A stretch of DNA of 7,494 nucleotides, taken from JBLIAZ01 sp047632015. Lineage in GTDB: Bacteria > Bacteroidota > Bacteroidia > Flavobacteriales_C > GCA-002722245. The position numbers and the translations under genes were made by a program. Shown here piece after piece: positions 1 through 5,944 of the stretch; the stretch's first letter is position 1; every line of letters starts with the position of its first letter. The stretch lies in contig JBLIBC010000126.1 in assembly GCA_047632015.1 (NCBI GenBank), forward strand, positions 1 to 7,494, read 5' to 3'. The notes beneath the pieces are model-generated. The model worked only from the letters and a program-made list of their open reading frames with translations. It was not told where the DNA came from and made no database searches.

Positions 1-1
1 A

Positions 2-2743
2 AGTTCGGGACCATACATTGGTAACAATTTCAACAGAATAATCCAAAGTTCAGACGGAAAGATATGGCTAGGAGGCACAAAAGGATTGGTGTTGGCCGAG
101 GATCACAAAACCACTCTGTATTCCAGAAAAAACAACATGATTGGCAACAACGTGTTAGACTTTTTGGAGGATTTAAAAGGTAATTTATGGATTGTAACCA
201 ATAAGGGATTGTGTAAGTTCAACGGAAAAACCTTTTTTAATTACACCAGCCACGATGGGTTTCCTTTTGATCATATTACTTGTATCGAAGAAGATAGAGA
301 GGGTAATTTGTGGATTGGAACTTCGGATCAGGGTGTAGTTCAGTTCAATAAAAAAAGCAAAAAGTTCAAAGTGTTTAACGCCAGCAATGGGTTAAGTGAT
401 GACGTGGTACTGTCTATTTTGGAAGATTTTTCAAATAACATTTGGGTGGGAACGCAAGGAGGAGGAATTAACAAGTTTTCGGGGGAAACATTTACTTATT
501 ACGGTGACAGGGAGGGTTTGACGAATGTTAAATCAAATAGTTTGTTTTATGATTCAAAGGATAATTTATGGATTGCAACTAGGAAAGGAGTCATCAAGTA
601 CGAGGGCGATTCCATCATGGAGTTTTCGGTTAAGGAAGGATTACCTAGCGATGATTGTAAGGTTATTTTTGAAGACAAGCAAGGTAATATATGGATTGGA
701 ACTGCAGTGGGGGTAGCTAAACTTGTGGATGATGAAGTAAAAGAAATATTCGATTACAAAAACGGAATAATGAGTACCACTACTTGCATCATGCAGGATA
801 GTAAAGGGAACATGTGGTTTGGGACAGATGGAGGAGGAATAGTTAAGTATGATGGTAAACATTTCAGCTCATACAGCATGATTAATGGGATATCTAGTAA
901 CAGGGTTACTTCCATTATAGAGGACGATGAAAATACGTTATGGATTGGAACTTTTGGAGGTGGTGTTAATAGGTTTAATGGTTTTGAATTTTTATCGCTT
1001 TCTAAAGAAGACGGTATCTCATCAAACATAATTTACTGCTTAGAAAAAGATCCTAGAGGCGCCATATATATGGGTACTCAGAATGGGATTACCCGATACG
1101 ACAAGGGTGAGATTGTGGTGATTGATGTGGAAGATGGTTTGAGCTCAAATAACATCAAAATGATGAAGTTTGATGCGGAAAACAGTTTATGGGTAAGTTC
1201 GGAAAGGGGACTTGATCGGCTTTATATGAACCCTCCGCAGGTGTATCGACAGGTAGGTGAATCAATTTCCGAGATTAAGCATTATGGGAAAGAGGACGGC
1301 ATTACTAAAGGTGAGGTAAGCACAGTATGTGAAGACAATCAAGGTAATTTGTGGTTTGGAGCTAGGAAAGGACTGATTAAGTTTGACATTAACATTGATG
1401 AATACAATACTCAAAAACCACAAACATACATCACTGATTTACAAATAGATTATAAAAAAGTAAACTGGAAAAAAAGAGGGTATCAGGTGGTTCCTTGGAC
1501 TAATATTCCAATGAATTTGGAATTGTCGCATGACACAGCTAATGTCACTTTTAGTTTTGTTGGGATTAATCATAAAGCTCCATATGATGTAAAATATCAA
1601 TGGAAATTAGAAGGTTTTGACAAGTCTTTTACTCCTTTTACATATATAAACACCGTGACTTATCCCAAGTTGCCGCCTGGGAAGTATACGTTTCAAGTAA
1701 TAGCTTGCAACAGTGATGAGGAATGCAACGACGAGGCAAGCCCAGCCGAATTTGAATTTGAAGTAGCACCTCCATTTTGGCAAGAAATCTGGTTTTTGAG
1801 TATCATTGGAGTAGTGATTGTTGTGGTCATTTATTTATTAGTAAAAATGCGTGAGCGTAAAATGAAACGTGAGCGTTTTATTCTTGAGCGTAAAGTAAAA
1901 GTGCGAACTCAAGAAGTCGTGGATAAAAATCAGGAATTAGAACTTGTCAATTTAGAAATTATTTCAAAAAATAAAGAAATTGAGGAGCGAAACAAAGATG
2001 TAAATTCAAGTATTCGCTACGCACTTACAATTCAACAAGCATCATTCCCTCCAATAGCCGATTTAAAGGACGTGTTTTCGGATTCCTTTATTTATCATTT
2101 ACCAAGGGATATCGTAAGTGGTGATTTTTATTGGTACAAAAAGCTTCAAAAGGAGTTTGTGGTTGCTATTGTGGATTGTACAGGACATGGTGTTCCGGGC
2201 GCCTTCATGAGCATGATTGGAATGACATTGTTGAATGAAATAATGAGTGGTCAGCCTGAAATTGATCCTGGACAAGCCTTAAACCGTTTGGATTTGGGAA
2301 TTAGGAAAGCATTTGAGAATTCTGAAAACTCCAGTAACGATGGAATGGATGTGGTATTGTGTACTATCAATACGGATACTAAAACTATAAAATATAGTGG
2401 AGCTTACCGGCCTTTATATATTGTAAGGAAAGGTGAACTTATTGAATACAAGGCAACTAAATATGCCATTGGAAGTAAGGAGATTTTGGAAAAAGATTAC
2501 GTAACTCATGTTATTCCGTATGAAAAAGGTGATTGCGTTTACATGTTATCTGATGGTTATCCTGATCAGTTTGGAGGACCTTATAACAAAAAGTTCAAAA
2601 CCAAAGTAATGAAAAACATGTTCTTGAATGTGCATCATCATGACATGGAAAAGCAAAAAGAATTGATTCATCAGAGATACCTGGACTGGAAGGGTGACTT
2701 TGAGCAGGTTGATGATATTTTGATTTGTGGTATTAAACTTTGA
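2..2743 (+). CDS. Two-component-type propeller sensor with SpoIIE/PP2C serine phosphatase output (5' partial)
   Basis: The reading frame is open from base 2, and a Reg_prop motif (GKIWLGG) at about base 56 precedes the first possible internal start (TTG 86), so the gene enters from the left. About 11 propeller repeats of the GNLWIGT...GGG(I/V) type run to about base 1390. A Y_Y_Y domain follows (about 1530-1768), then one membrane helix (about 1790-1849), a charged coiled coil (about 1853-2020) and a SpoIIE-type PP2C phosphatase (about 2063-2740). The phosphatase keeps the expected acidic metal-site motifs: SGDFYW, VDCTGHG (2171-2191), DGMD, LSDG (Asp at 2552) and a terminal VDD. By family knowledge the propeller and Y_Y_Y part is periplasmic and the phosphatase cytoplasmic, dephosphorylating Ser/Thr of an anti-anti-sigma-like partner. 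No partner is visible here. Unlike classic hybrid sensors, no histidine kinase or receiver is present. Full proteins usually have about 14 blades, so a few blades and the N-terminus are missing. Confidence 0.93.
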   Translation, partial: SSGPYIGNNFNRIIQSSDGKIWLGGTKGLVLAEDHKTTLYSRKNNMIGNNVLDFLEDLKGNLWIVTNKGLCKFNGKTFFNYTSHDGFPFDHITCIEEDREGNLWIGTSDQGVVQFNKKSKKFKVFNASNGLSDDVVLSILEDFSNNIWVGTQGGGINKFSGETFTYYGDREGLTNVKSNSLFYDSKDNLWIATRKGVIKYEGDSIMEFSVKEGLPSDDCKVIFEDKQGNIWIGTAVGVAKLVDDEVKEIFDYKNGIMSTTTCIMQDSKGNMWFGTDGGGIVKYDGKHFSSYSMINGISSNRVTSIIEDDENTLWIGTFGGGVNRFNGFEFLSLSKEDGISSNIIYCLEKDPRGAIYMGTQNGITRYDKGEIVVIDVEDGLSSNNIKMMKFDAENSLWVSSERGLDRLYMNPPQVYRQVGESISEIKHYGKEDGITKGEVSTVCEDNQGNLWFGARKGLIKFDINIDEYNTQKPQTYITDLQIDYKKVNWKKRGYQVVPWTNIPMNLELSHDTANVTFSFVGINHKAPYDVKYQWKLEGFDKSFTPFTYINTVTYPKLPPGKYTFQVIACNSDEECNDEASPAEFEFEVAPPFWQEIWFLSIIGVVIVVVIYLLVKMRERKMKRERFILERKVKVRTQEVVDKNQELELVNLEIISKNKEIEERNKDVNSSIRYALTIQQASFPPIADLKDVFSDSFIYHLPRDIVSGDFYWYKKLQKEFVVAIVDCTGHGVPGAFMSMIGMTLLNEIMSGQPEIDPGQALNRLDLGIRKAFENSENSSNDGMDVVLCTINTDTKTIKYSGAYRPLYIVRKGELIEYKATKYAIGSKEILEKDYVTHVIPYEKGDCVYMLSDGYPDQFGGPYNKKFKTKVMKNMFLNVHHHDMEKQKELIHQRYLDWKGDFEQVDDILICGIKL

Positions 2744-2840
2744 TAGTTTTCAATTTTCCATTCTTCATCTATTCCATTTCTTGGAATTCAGTTGTTCGCG
2801 ATGCTCGGCTGCATGGACTCCTCTAGGTCAGGAGTTGACC

Positions 2841-2864
2841 CTACTTTTTCTTGATAAAAAGTAG
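2841..2864. repeat. Perfect 9-bp stem hairpin CTACTTTTT/AAAAAGTAG
   Basis: Arms 2841-2849 and 2856-2864 are exact reverse complements around a six-base loop, CTTGAT. A second small hairpin (GGTCA/TGACC, 2826-2840) abuts it on the left. No T-tract follows on either strand, so a simple Rho-independent terminator is unlikely. It lies about 100 bases after the phosphatase stop. Confidence 0.7.
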
Positions 2865-3037
2865 CAAAAATCAAGCCTAGCACCTCAAAAACTACCAGCT
2901 TCCTTTTCATCTTAGCTAAAAAAAGAACAGCCGAGGAGGCACGACGAACAAGCGAATACCAAGAATAATATAGATGAGCACAGTAGATATTGTTGAACTT
3001 TTTTTGCCTTCGTACCTCAGGCTCGCACGTCTCAAAG

Positions 3038-3077
3038 AGCTGGTGCCAGTTTTTTCGCTGATGGCGGAGCATGACGT
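3038..3077 (-). repeat. Dispersed repeat, copy 1 (inverted relative to 5416-5456)
   Basis: Read on the minus strand, this 40-base block matches 5416-5456 on the plus strand at every position apart from one extra A in the second copy (at 5426). The shared core includes CATCAGCGAAAAAACTGG followed by CACCAGCT. Both copies sit between convergent genes. Read on the plus strand here it gives GCTGG-TG-CCAG followed by T6, a terminator-like arrangement about 300 bases downstream of the phosphatase gene. Confidence 0.9.
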
Positions 3078-3112
3078 AAATTTTAGGCGTGAAAATGTAT
3101 GCAAATAGATGA

Positions 3113-3264
3113 AAGAAGGGCTTAAATTATTCACATTTTTAATATTATACATCAATCACCCTAATATGATGATGAATGTATTGCCAAGTAAATAGATTTA
3201 TCAGGAACTGACGGATTCACATTTTGGGGTATACCTCAAGATGTGAATAATTTAAGTCCTACTT
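3113..3264. mobile_element. MITE-like palindromic element, about 152 bases, no coding capacity
   Basis: The terminal arms 3113-3136 and 3241-3264 are inverted repeats of 24 bases with 22 matches. The inner 16 (CTTAAATTATTCACAT, 3121-3136) are perfect. The motif ATTCACATTTT is repeated directly at 3129-3139 and 3215-3225, so the right arm can pair with either copy. The interior is AT-rich and has no open frame of note. Size, terminal inverted repeats and intergenic location fit a miniature inverted-repeat element. I see no clear target-site duplication and no cognate transposase in the window. A stand-alone structured RNA or regulatory palindrome is the alternative. Confidence 0.45.
3215..3248. 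repeat. 34-base near-perfect hairpin inside the MITE-like element
   Basis: ATTCACAT (3215-3222) pairs with ATGTGAAT (3241-3248). Pairing continues inward through TTTGGGG against CCTCAAG with two G-T wobbles, leaving a TATA loop at 3230-3233. That gives about 15 paired positions as RNA. GTATAC at the centre (3229-3234) is itself palindromic. The same three-part design recurs at 4209-4244. Confidence 0.75.
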
Positions 3265-3447
3265 CTAAACAAAGGAAGTCCTTGTTCGTTAGTTTCCAGC
3301 GGTGAGAGGAGAAGGGTCTGCAACCCTTCTCTATAAGTCAATAATATCAGTCGTTTCAAATATTCATTTCCAAAGGGTAACGAATAGGGTAACTGAACTT
3401 CCTAGTTTATGTCAATATACTTTGTTATTCTTATTTACTGGAGAATA
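3265..3447. other. Remaining intergenic DNA with a 9-bp hairpin and a spaced GGGTAAC repeat
   Basis: No gene is recognised here. GAGAAGGGT (3309-3317) and ACCCTTCTC (3323-3331) form a perfect 9-bp stem with loop CTGCA. The heptamer GGGTAAC occurs twice, at 3375-3381 and 3387-3393, starts 12 bases apart. The hairpin lies about 115 bases beyond the stop of the minus-strand gene ending at 3448 and has no T-tract on either strand. A 62-codon plus-strand frame overlapping this region (3302-3490) runs into the opposing gene and is not credible as a protein. Confidence 0.4.
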
Positions 3448-4122
3448 TTACCTAATCACTATTAGTTTTTCTCGGACACGATTTTCATAAACTTTGAAAA
3501 GAATTTGATTGTAAACAAAACTCGTTTCTTTCCCTGTTAAATCATAGTATATGAATGAGCCTTCTCCTTTTTCAATTGCTATATCATTTACTTTTGTTAT
3601 CACTTTTGCTTCCTTTCGAATGCAAAAGCCAAAAATATATTCATCCATTTTAAAAGTAAGCTCTAGAATATCTCCTTCTCCCTCACCGAACCATTTTTTC
3701 CATGCTGAAGTACCATAACTTGGACCGTTGTTCGGTTCAGTTGAAGTCCAATACCATGCAGATTGAAAATATCCTGAATCATTGATGTGGGTATAAATAT
3801 CTTTCGCCTCATTAACACTAGGAAGAAACCAATCACTTTTACTATTTAGCGTTAATGTGTCACATCGATAAGCAGCATATTTACCTGCACCCAAAGAGTC
3901 TACTATGTTTATTGTATTACTAGAACCATCATAAGAAGAATACGCATGAGTGGCAGTTCCGTTGTGTTGTCCGAACGTAAATGAAGCATCTCCCCATTGT
4001 GAAAATGACACCACTGTGTCAACATGATAGGTGAATGAATCTGTATCAAACGTTTTAACTCGTTGTCCAAATAAAGTAATCACACTAGCTAGTGAAAGGA
4101 AAATTGACAGTACTATTTTCAT
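3448..4122 (-). CDS. Secreted DUF1566/Lcl-like domain protein with possible sorting tail
   Basis: The start is set at ATG 4122, giving 224 residues. The longer frame from TTG 4137 only adds five residues ahead of a clean signal peptide (Met-Lys, hydrophobic core, Phe-Gly-Gln at 18-20). Residues about 75-170 carry DUF1566/Lcl C-terminal hallmarks: WFLPSVNEAKDIY at 98-110 (the W-x-L-P...E motif), YWTSTE at 124-129, AWKKWF at 140-145 and a closing FGFCIRK at 164-170. The last 40 or so residues (YYDLTGKE...QILFKVYENRVREK) resemble the terminal strand region of flavobacterial type IX secretion substrates, though no PNP motif is visible. I infer export and surface or extracellular placement; the ligand is unknown. 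It is divergent from the LamG gene and shares a 258-base regulatory region with it. Confidence 0.85.
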   Translation of the reverse strand: MKIVLSIFLSLASVITLFGQRVKTFDTDSFTYHVDTVVSFSQWGDASFTFGQHNGTATHAYSSYDGSSNTINIVDSLGAGKYAAYRCDTLTLNSKSDWFLPSVNEAKDIYTHINDSGYFQSAWYWTSTEPNNGPSYGTSAWKKWFGEGEGDILELTFKMDEYIFGFCIRKEAKVITKVNDIAIEKGEGSFIYYDLTGKETSFVYNQILFKVYENRVREKLIVIR

Positions 4123-4134
4123 TATGTTTTTTTC

Positions 4135-4166
4135 CAAATTTATGGAATTAAAAGATTAAAATCCAA
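4135..4166 (-). promoter_or_regulatory. Candidate Bacteroidota promoter for the DUF1566 gene
   Basis: On the minus strand TAAATTTG (4142 down to 4135) matches the -7 consensus TAnnTTTG, with TTG (4166-4164) 21 bases upstream as a possible -33 element. Transcription would begin only about five bases before ATG 4122, so the leader would be almost absent. This weakens the call. Confidence 0.25.
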
Positions 4167-4207
4167 TTGCATTTCAGCTTAAAAATGATAATCAATCTTT
4201 TACTTTC

Positions 4208-4245
4208 AATTCACAATTTTAAAGTATACCGTATTAATGTGAATT
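4208..4245. promoter_or_regulatory. Three-part dyad in the divergent intergenic region
   Basis: AATTCACA (4208-4215) and TGTGAATT (4238-4245) are exact inverted repeats. GTATAC (4224-4229), itself a palindrome, sits exactly midway with eight bases on each side. It lies between the two divergent secreted-protein genes, 86 bases from one start and 136 from the other. It could be an operator for both genes or a decayed copy of the hairpin at 3215-3248, which has the same design with seven-base spacers. Confidence 0.5.
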
Positions 4246-4339
4246 AATTTACTTGTTTAAGAATCATGTAGCTTTTAGTATAATGATTTATAGCTATTGA
4301 AACGACCAACAAATTCAATCATAACTTCTTAATCTAAAT

Positions 4340-4363
4340 GTGAGATTAAATTCACTATGTTTG
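4340..4363 (+). promoter_or_regulatory. Candidate -7 promoter element with adjoining imperfect dyad for the LamG gene
   Basis: TATGTTTG (4356-4363) fits the Bacteroidota -7 consensus TAnnTTTG and ends 17 bases before ATG 4381. Directly upstream, GTGAGATTAAATTCAC (4340-4355) is an imperfect dyad with 12 of 16 symmetric positions. No good -33 TTTG is seen at the usual distance. The earlier ATG at 4357 lies inside the -7 element, which argues for the start at 4381. Confidence 0.35.
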
Positions 4364-4380
4364 TTCTCAAAAATAGAACG

Positions 4381-5340
4381 ATGAAACATATTTATTTCTT
4401 TTCAGTTACTCTAATGTTATTCTGTAATGCAGTCCTTGGACAGCTTTCAAATGGCTTGAAGGCACATTATAATTTCACAACGAATACTGTTGATTCTTCA
4501 GGGTTTGGTAATCACGGAACGATTGTAGGTGCTCCGAGCTATACAACTGATAGGAATGGTAATTCTGACTGTGCTATGCAGTTTAACGGTGTAGATTCGA
4601 GCTATATTTCTGTTGGTTTTTCCGAAGATTTTAATGTTCAACCTGACTCTGCATTTTCAATTAGTCTCTGGTACAAGGGAGCTACCGTAGATGGTGGAGA
4701 TTATGAAGGGATGTTTAAAAAGAACACTAATCAAGGGGGAGGAAGTCCATTAGATACTGATTACCATCTAGGACTACATGATTTAAATGCCCCTTCTACT
4801 GGAAGTAAGAAAGGTAGTTTGTTTAGTAGTCGTTTTGCTCAAAAAATATTTTTTGGGGATTCATCATGGCATCATGTTGTTGCAACTTATGAGGATGCAA
4901 TTTGGACTATGCGCATTGATAGTTCTTATTATGAAGTAGATACGACAAAAACGAATCCTATTTATACGTCTACAGGAAGCGTTTTTTTGGGACAGAGTTT
5001 CGGAGGGAAGCTAGATGATGTGAGGTTTTATAATAGGAAACTAACTGTAAATGAAGTAGGTGAGTTATACCGACTCCCTTGTAAGTGCCATAAAATTGTA
5101 ACAGGCATAGTCAACGTGGATAAAAGTGGTTCAATATATCCCAATCCTACAGATGAAATTTTAAACTTAAACAATGTTGCAATAGGTGCTAATTATGAAC
5201 TATCTGACATTGAAGGAAAAATTGTTAAAGTAGGGTTAATATCATCATCTGCAACGTTGAATGTTAGTTCTCTATCTCGTGGTGTTTATTTTTTAAGAAT
5301 TTTGAAATCAAATAAGGTTTTTCGATTTATTAAAAAGTAA
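4381..5340 (+). CDS. Secreted LamG-like domain protein with type A T9SS sorting domain
   Basis: The start is set at ATG 4381 (319 residues) because it begins a signal peptide (MKH, then a hydrophobic run, ending VLGQ at 18-21). The ATG at 4357 would put eight polar residues in front of it. Residues about 22-225 read as a concanavalin A-like LamG/laminin_G_3 fold: GLKAHYNFTTNTVDSSGFGNHG, the FNGVDSSYI strand, FSISLWYKG, SWHHVVATY, and a closing KLDDVRFYNRKLTVNEV. Residues 252-319 form a type A sorting domain beginning IYPNPTDE, with a typical SRGVYFLRI near the end. By family knowledge it would pass the inner membrane by Sec and the outer membrane by the type IX system, ending on the surface or in the medium, often for glycan or matrix binding. 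The actual ligand cannot be inferred. It is divergent from the DUF1566 gene. Confidence 0.9.
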   Translation: MKHIYFFSVTLMLFCNAVLGQLSNGLKAHYNFTTNTVDSSGFGNHGTIVGAPSYTTDRNGNSDCAMQFNGVDSSYISVGFSEDFNVQPDSAFSISLWYKGATVDGGDYEGMFKKNTNQGGGSPLDTDYHLGLHDLNAPSTGSKKGSLFSSRFAQKIFFGDSSWHHVVATYEDAIWTMRIDSSYYEVDTTKTNPIYTSTGSVFLGQSFGGKLDDVRFYNRKLTVNEVGELYRLPCKCHKIVTGIVNVDKSGSIYPNPTDEILNLNNVAIGANYELSDIEGKIVKVGLISSSATLNVSSLSRGVYFLRILKSNKVFRFIKK

Positions 5341-5366
5341 ATAGGTTCGATATTTCAATCATCCCC

Positions 5367-5403
5367 GCACGGGAACGAACTAGGTAAATTGTACGTGCTT
5401 TTT
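5367..5403 (+). terminator. Possible Rho-independent terminator after the LamG gene
   Basis: GCACG (5367-5371) pairs with CGTGC (5394-5398), which is followed at once by TTTTT (5399-5403). It lies 27 bases past the stop. The stem is short and the 22-base loop long. A competing small fold (TCCC/GGGA around 5362-5374) uses some of the same bases. Confidence 0.3.
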
Positions 5404-5415
5404 AATTATACCGTC

Positions 5416-5456
5416 ACGTCATGCTCACGCCATCAGCGAAAAAACTGGCACCAGCT
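5416..5456 (+). repeat. Dispersed repeat, copy 2 (truncated, inverted relative to 3038-3077)
   Basis: This copy is 41 bases long and identical to the reverse complement of 3038-3077 apart from one inserted A at 5426. Homology stops on both sides; the rest of the copy 1 segment (2790-3037) is absent here. It occupies the convergent gap between the LamG gene and the small membrane-protein gene. Confidence 0.9.
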
Positions 5457-5458
5457 TT
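5439..5458 (-). terminator. Possible terminator of the small membrane-protein gene, formed by the repeat
   Basis: On the minus strand AAAGCTG (5458-5452), loop GTGC, then CAGTTTTTT (5447-5439) can form a stem of up to seven pairs running into a T-tract. It starts six bases after the stop at 5464. The stem is weak because it has few GC pairs. Confidence 0.3.
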
Positions 5459-5463
5459 AGTAA

Positions 5464-5886
5464 TCAATTGAGGTTCATCTTCAAAAAATGGAACAGTTCG
5501 TCTACGTCGTTTTCGCTCAAGTCTTTTCCAATTCGGTGTACTCTTTTACGGGTTTGAATTCGGAGTACTTTCTTAGAATAAGCCTTTTTTGACCATTTGC
5601 CCATTACTTTTCCGGTGAAGGATGTATTGTGTCCAGAATTTGTAAAATTTTGATGGATTACTTCAAATTTTAGAATGTTTGTCTTGTGAATTTTCCAATT
5701 GTCAGACAGTGATCTATGGACTTCTTTAATTATGAGGATATCATCTTTGAATTCTAATGTTGTTTTATCCTTAATTGTCCAGACAGTTACAAAGACCATG
5801 AAGGGGCCTGTAAAAAACGAGATTACAATAAATCCTGGATGAGCAAAGCAACCAAATAACATAATGATTAAAGACAGGGGTGCCAA
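5464..5886 (-). CDS. Small membrane protein, possible PH-like cytoplasmic domain, uncertain start
   Basis: The frame gives 140 residues from TTG 5886; an internal ATG lies at 5862 (residue 9). Two hydrophobic segments (about residues 3-14 and 17-38) precede a charged, soluble region. That region has a strand-rich pattern (TLEFKDDILIIKEVHR ... ILKFEVIHQ ... KVLRIQTRKRVHRIG) and ends in a helix (ENDVDELFHFLKMNL), reminiscent of bacterial PH-like domains behind a membrane anchor. I do not recognise a named family. An ATG-Lys start at 5917, 27 bases after the helicase stop, is in another frame; deleting one base of the G4 run at 5877-5880 would join it to this frame as MKIAKDHIANIGTLSLII. So the true N-terminus may be shifted by an error or a mutation. 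It follows the helicase on the same strand, probably as part of an operon. Confidence 0.7.
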   Translation of the reverse strand: MAPLSLIIMLFGCFAHPGFIVISFFTGPFMVFVTVWTIKDKTTLEFKDDILIIKEVHRSLSDNWKIHKTNILKFEVIHQNFTNSGHNTSFTGKVMGKWSKKAYSKKVLRIQTRKRVHRIGKDLSENDVDELFHFLKMNLN

Positions 5887-5944
5887 TATTTGCGATATGG
5901 TCTTTAGCTATTTTCATGGGACTTTGGCGGTAGTCTTATAAGTA

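Larger units (their letters stand above)
2790..3079 (-). repeat. Structured, repeat-like non-coding segment in a convergent gap
   Basis: This stretch is open in two minus-strand frames, but the predicted peptides have no domain, signal peptide or plausible composition, so I read it as non-coding. It contains several inverted repeats: GGTCA/TGACC at 2826-2840, CTACTTTTT/AAAAAGTAG at 2841-2864, and long-range CTCGGCTG (2804-2811) with CAGCCGAG (2928-2935), extended by GTTCG (2794-2798) with CGAAC (2945-2949). Its right end (3038-3077) recurs inverted at 5416-5456, which shows that at least that part is a dispersed repeat. It is more GC-rich in patches than the flanks. The outer limits are estimates. 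It resembles intergenic repeats I associate with Bacteroidota genomes, but that impression is untested. Confidence 0.5.

Noticed and set aside
525..1029. Short frames in other phases within the propeller gene
   Set aside because: They are shadows of the repetitive propeller coding sequence.
2771..2787. ATTCCA/TGGAAT hairpin just after the phosphatase gene as a terminator
   Set aside because: The stem is AT-rich with six pairs and no T-tract follows, so evidence is too thin to call a terminator.
2788..3155. Two minus-strand frames of 94 and 79 codons in the convergent gap
   Set aside because: They overlap each other in different frames, lie in a structured repeat segment, and show no domain or signal peptide. 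Part of the DNA recurs as non-coding repeat at 5416-5456.
3265..3447. tRNA, tmRNA or attachment site in the gap
   Set aside because: No T-arm (GGTTCRA) or cloverleaf is found, and no integrase gene lies nearby.
3302..3490. Plus-strand frame of 62 codons
   Set aside because: It overlaps the 3' end of the opposing DUF1566 gene, spans a hairpin, and its peptide has no recognisable features.
4340..4355. CRP-type operator before the LamG gene
   Set aside because: The half-sites TGTGA and TCAC are separated by eight bases, not the six of the CRP consensus, and only 12 of 16 positions are symmetric.
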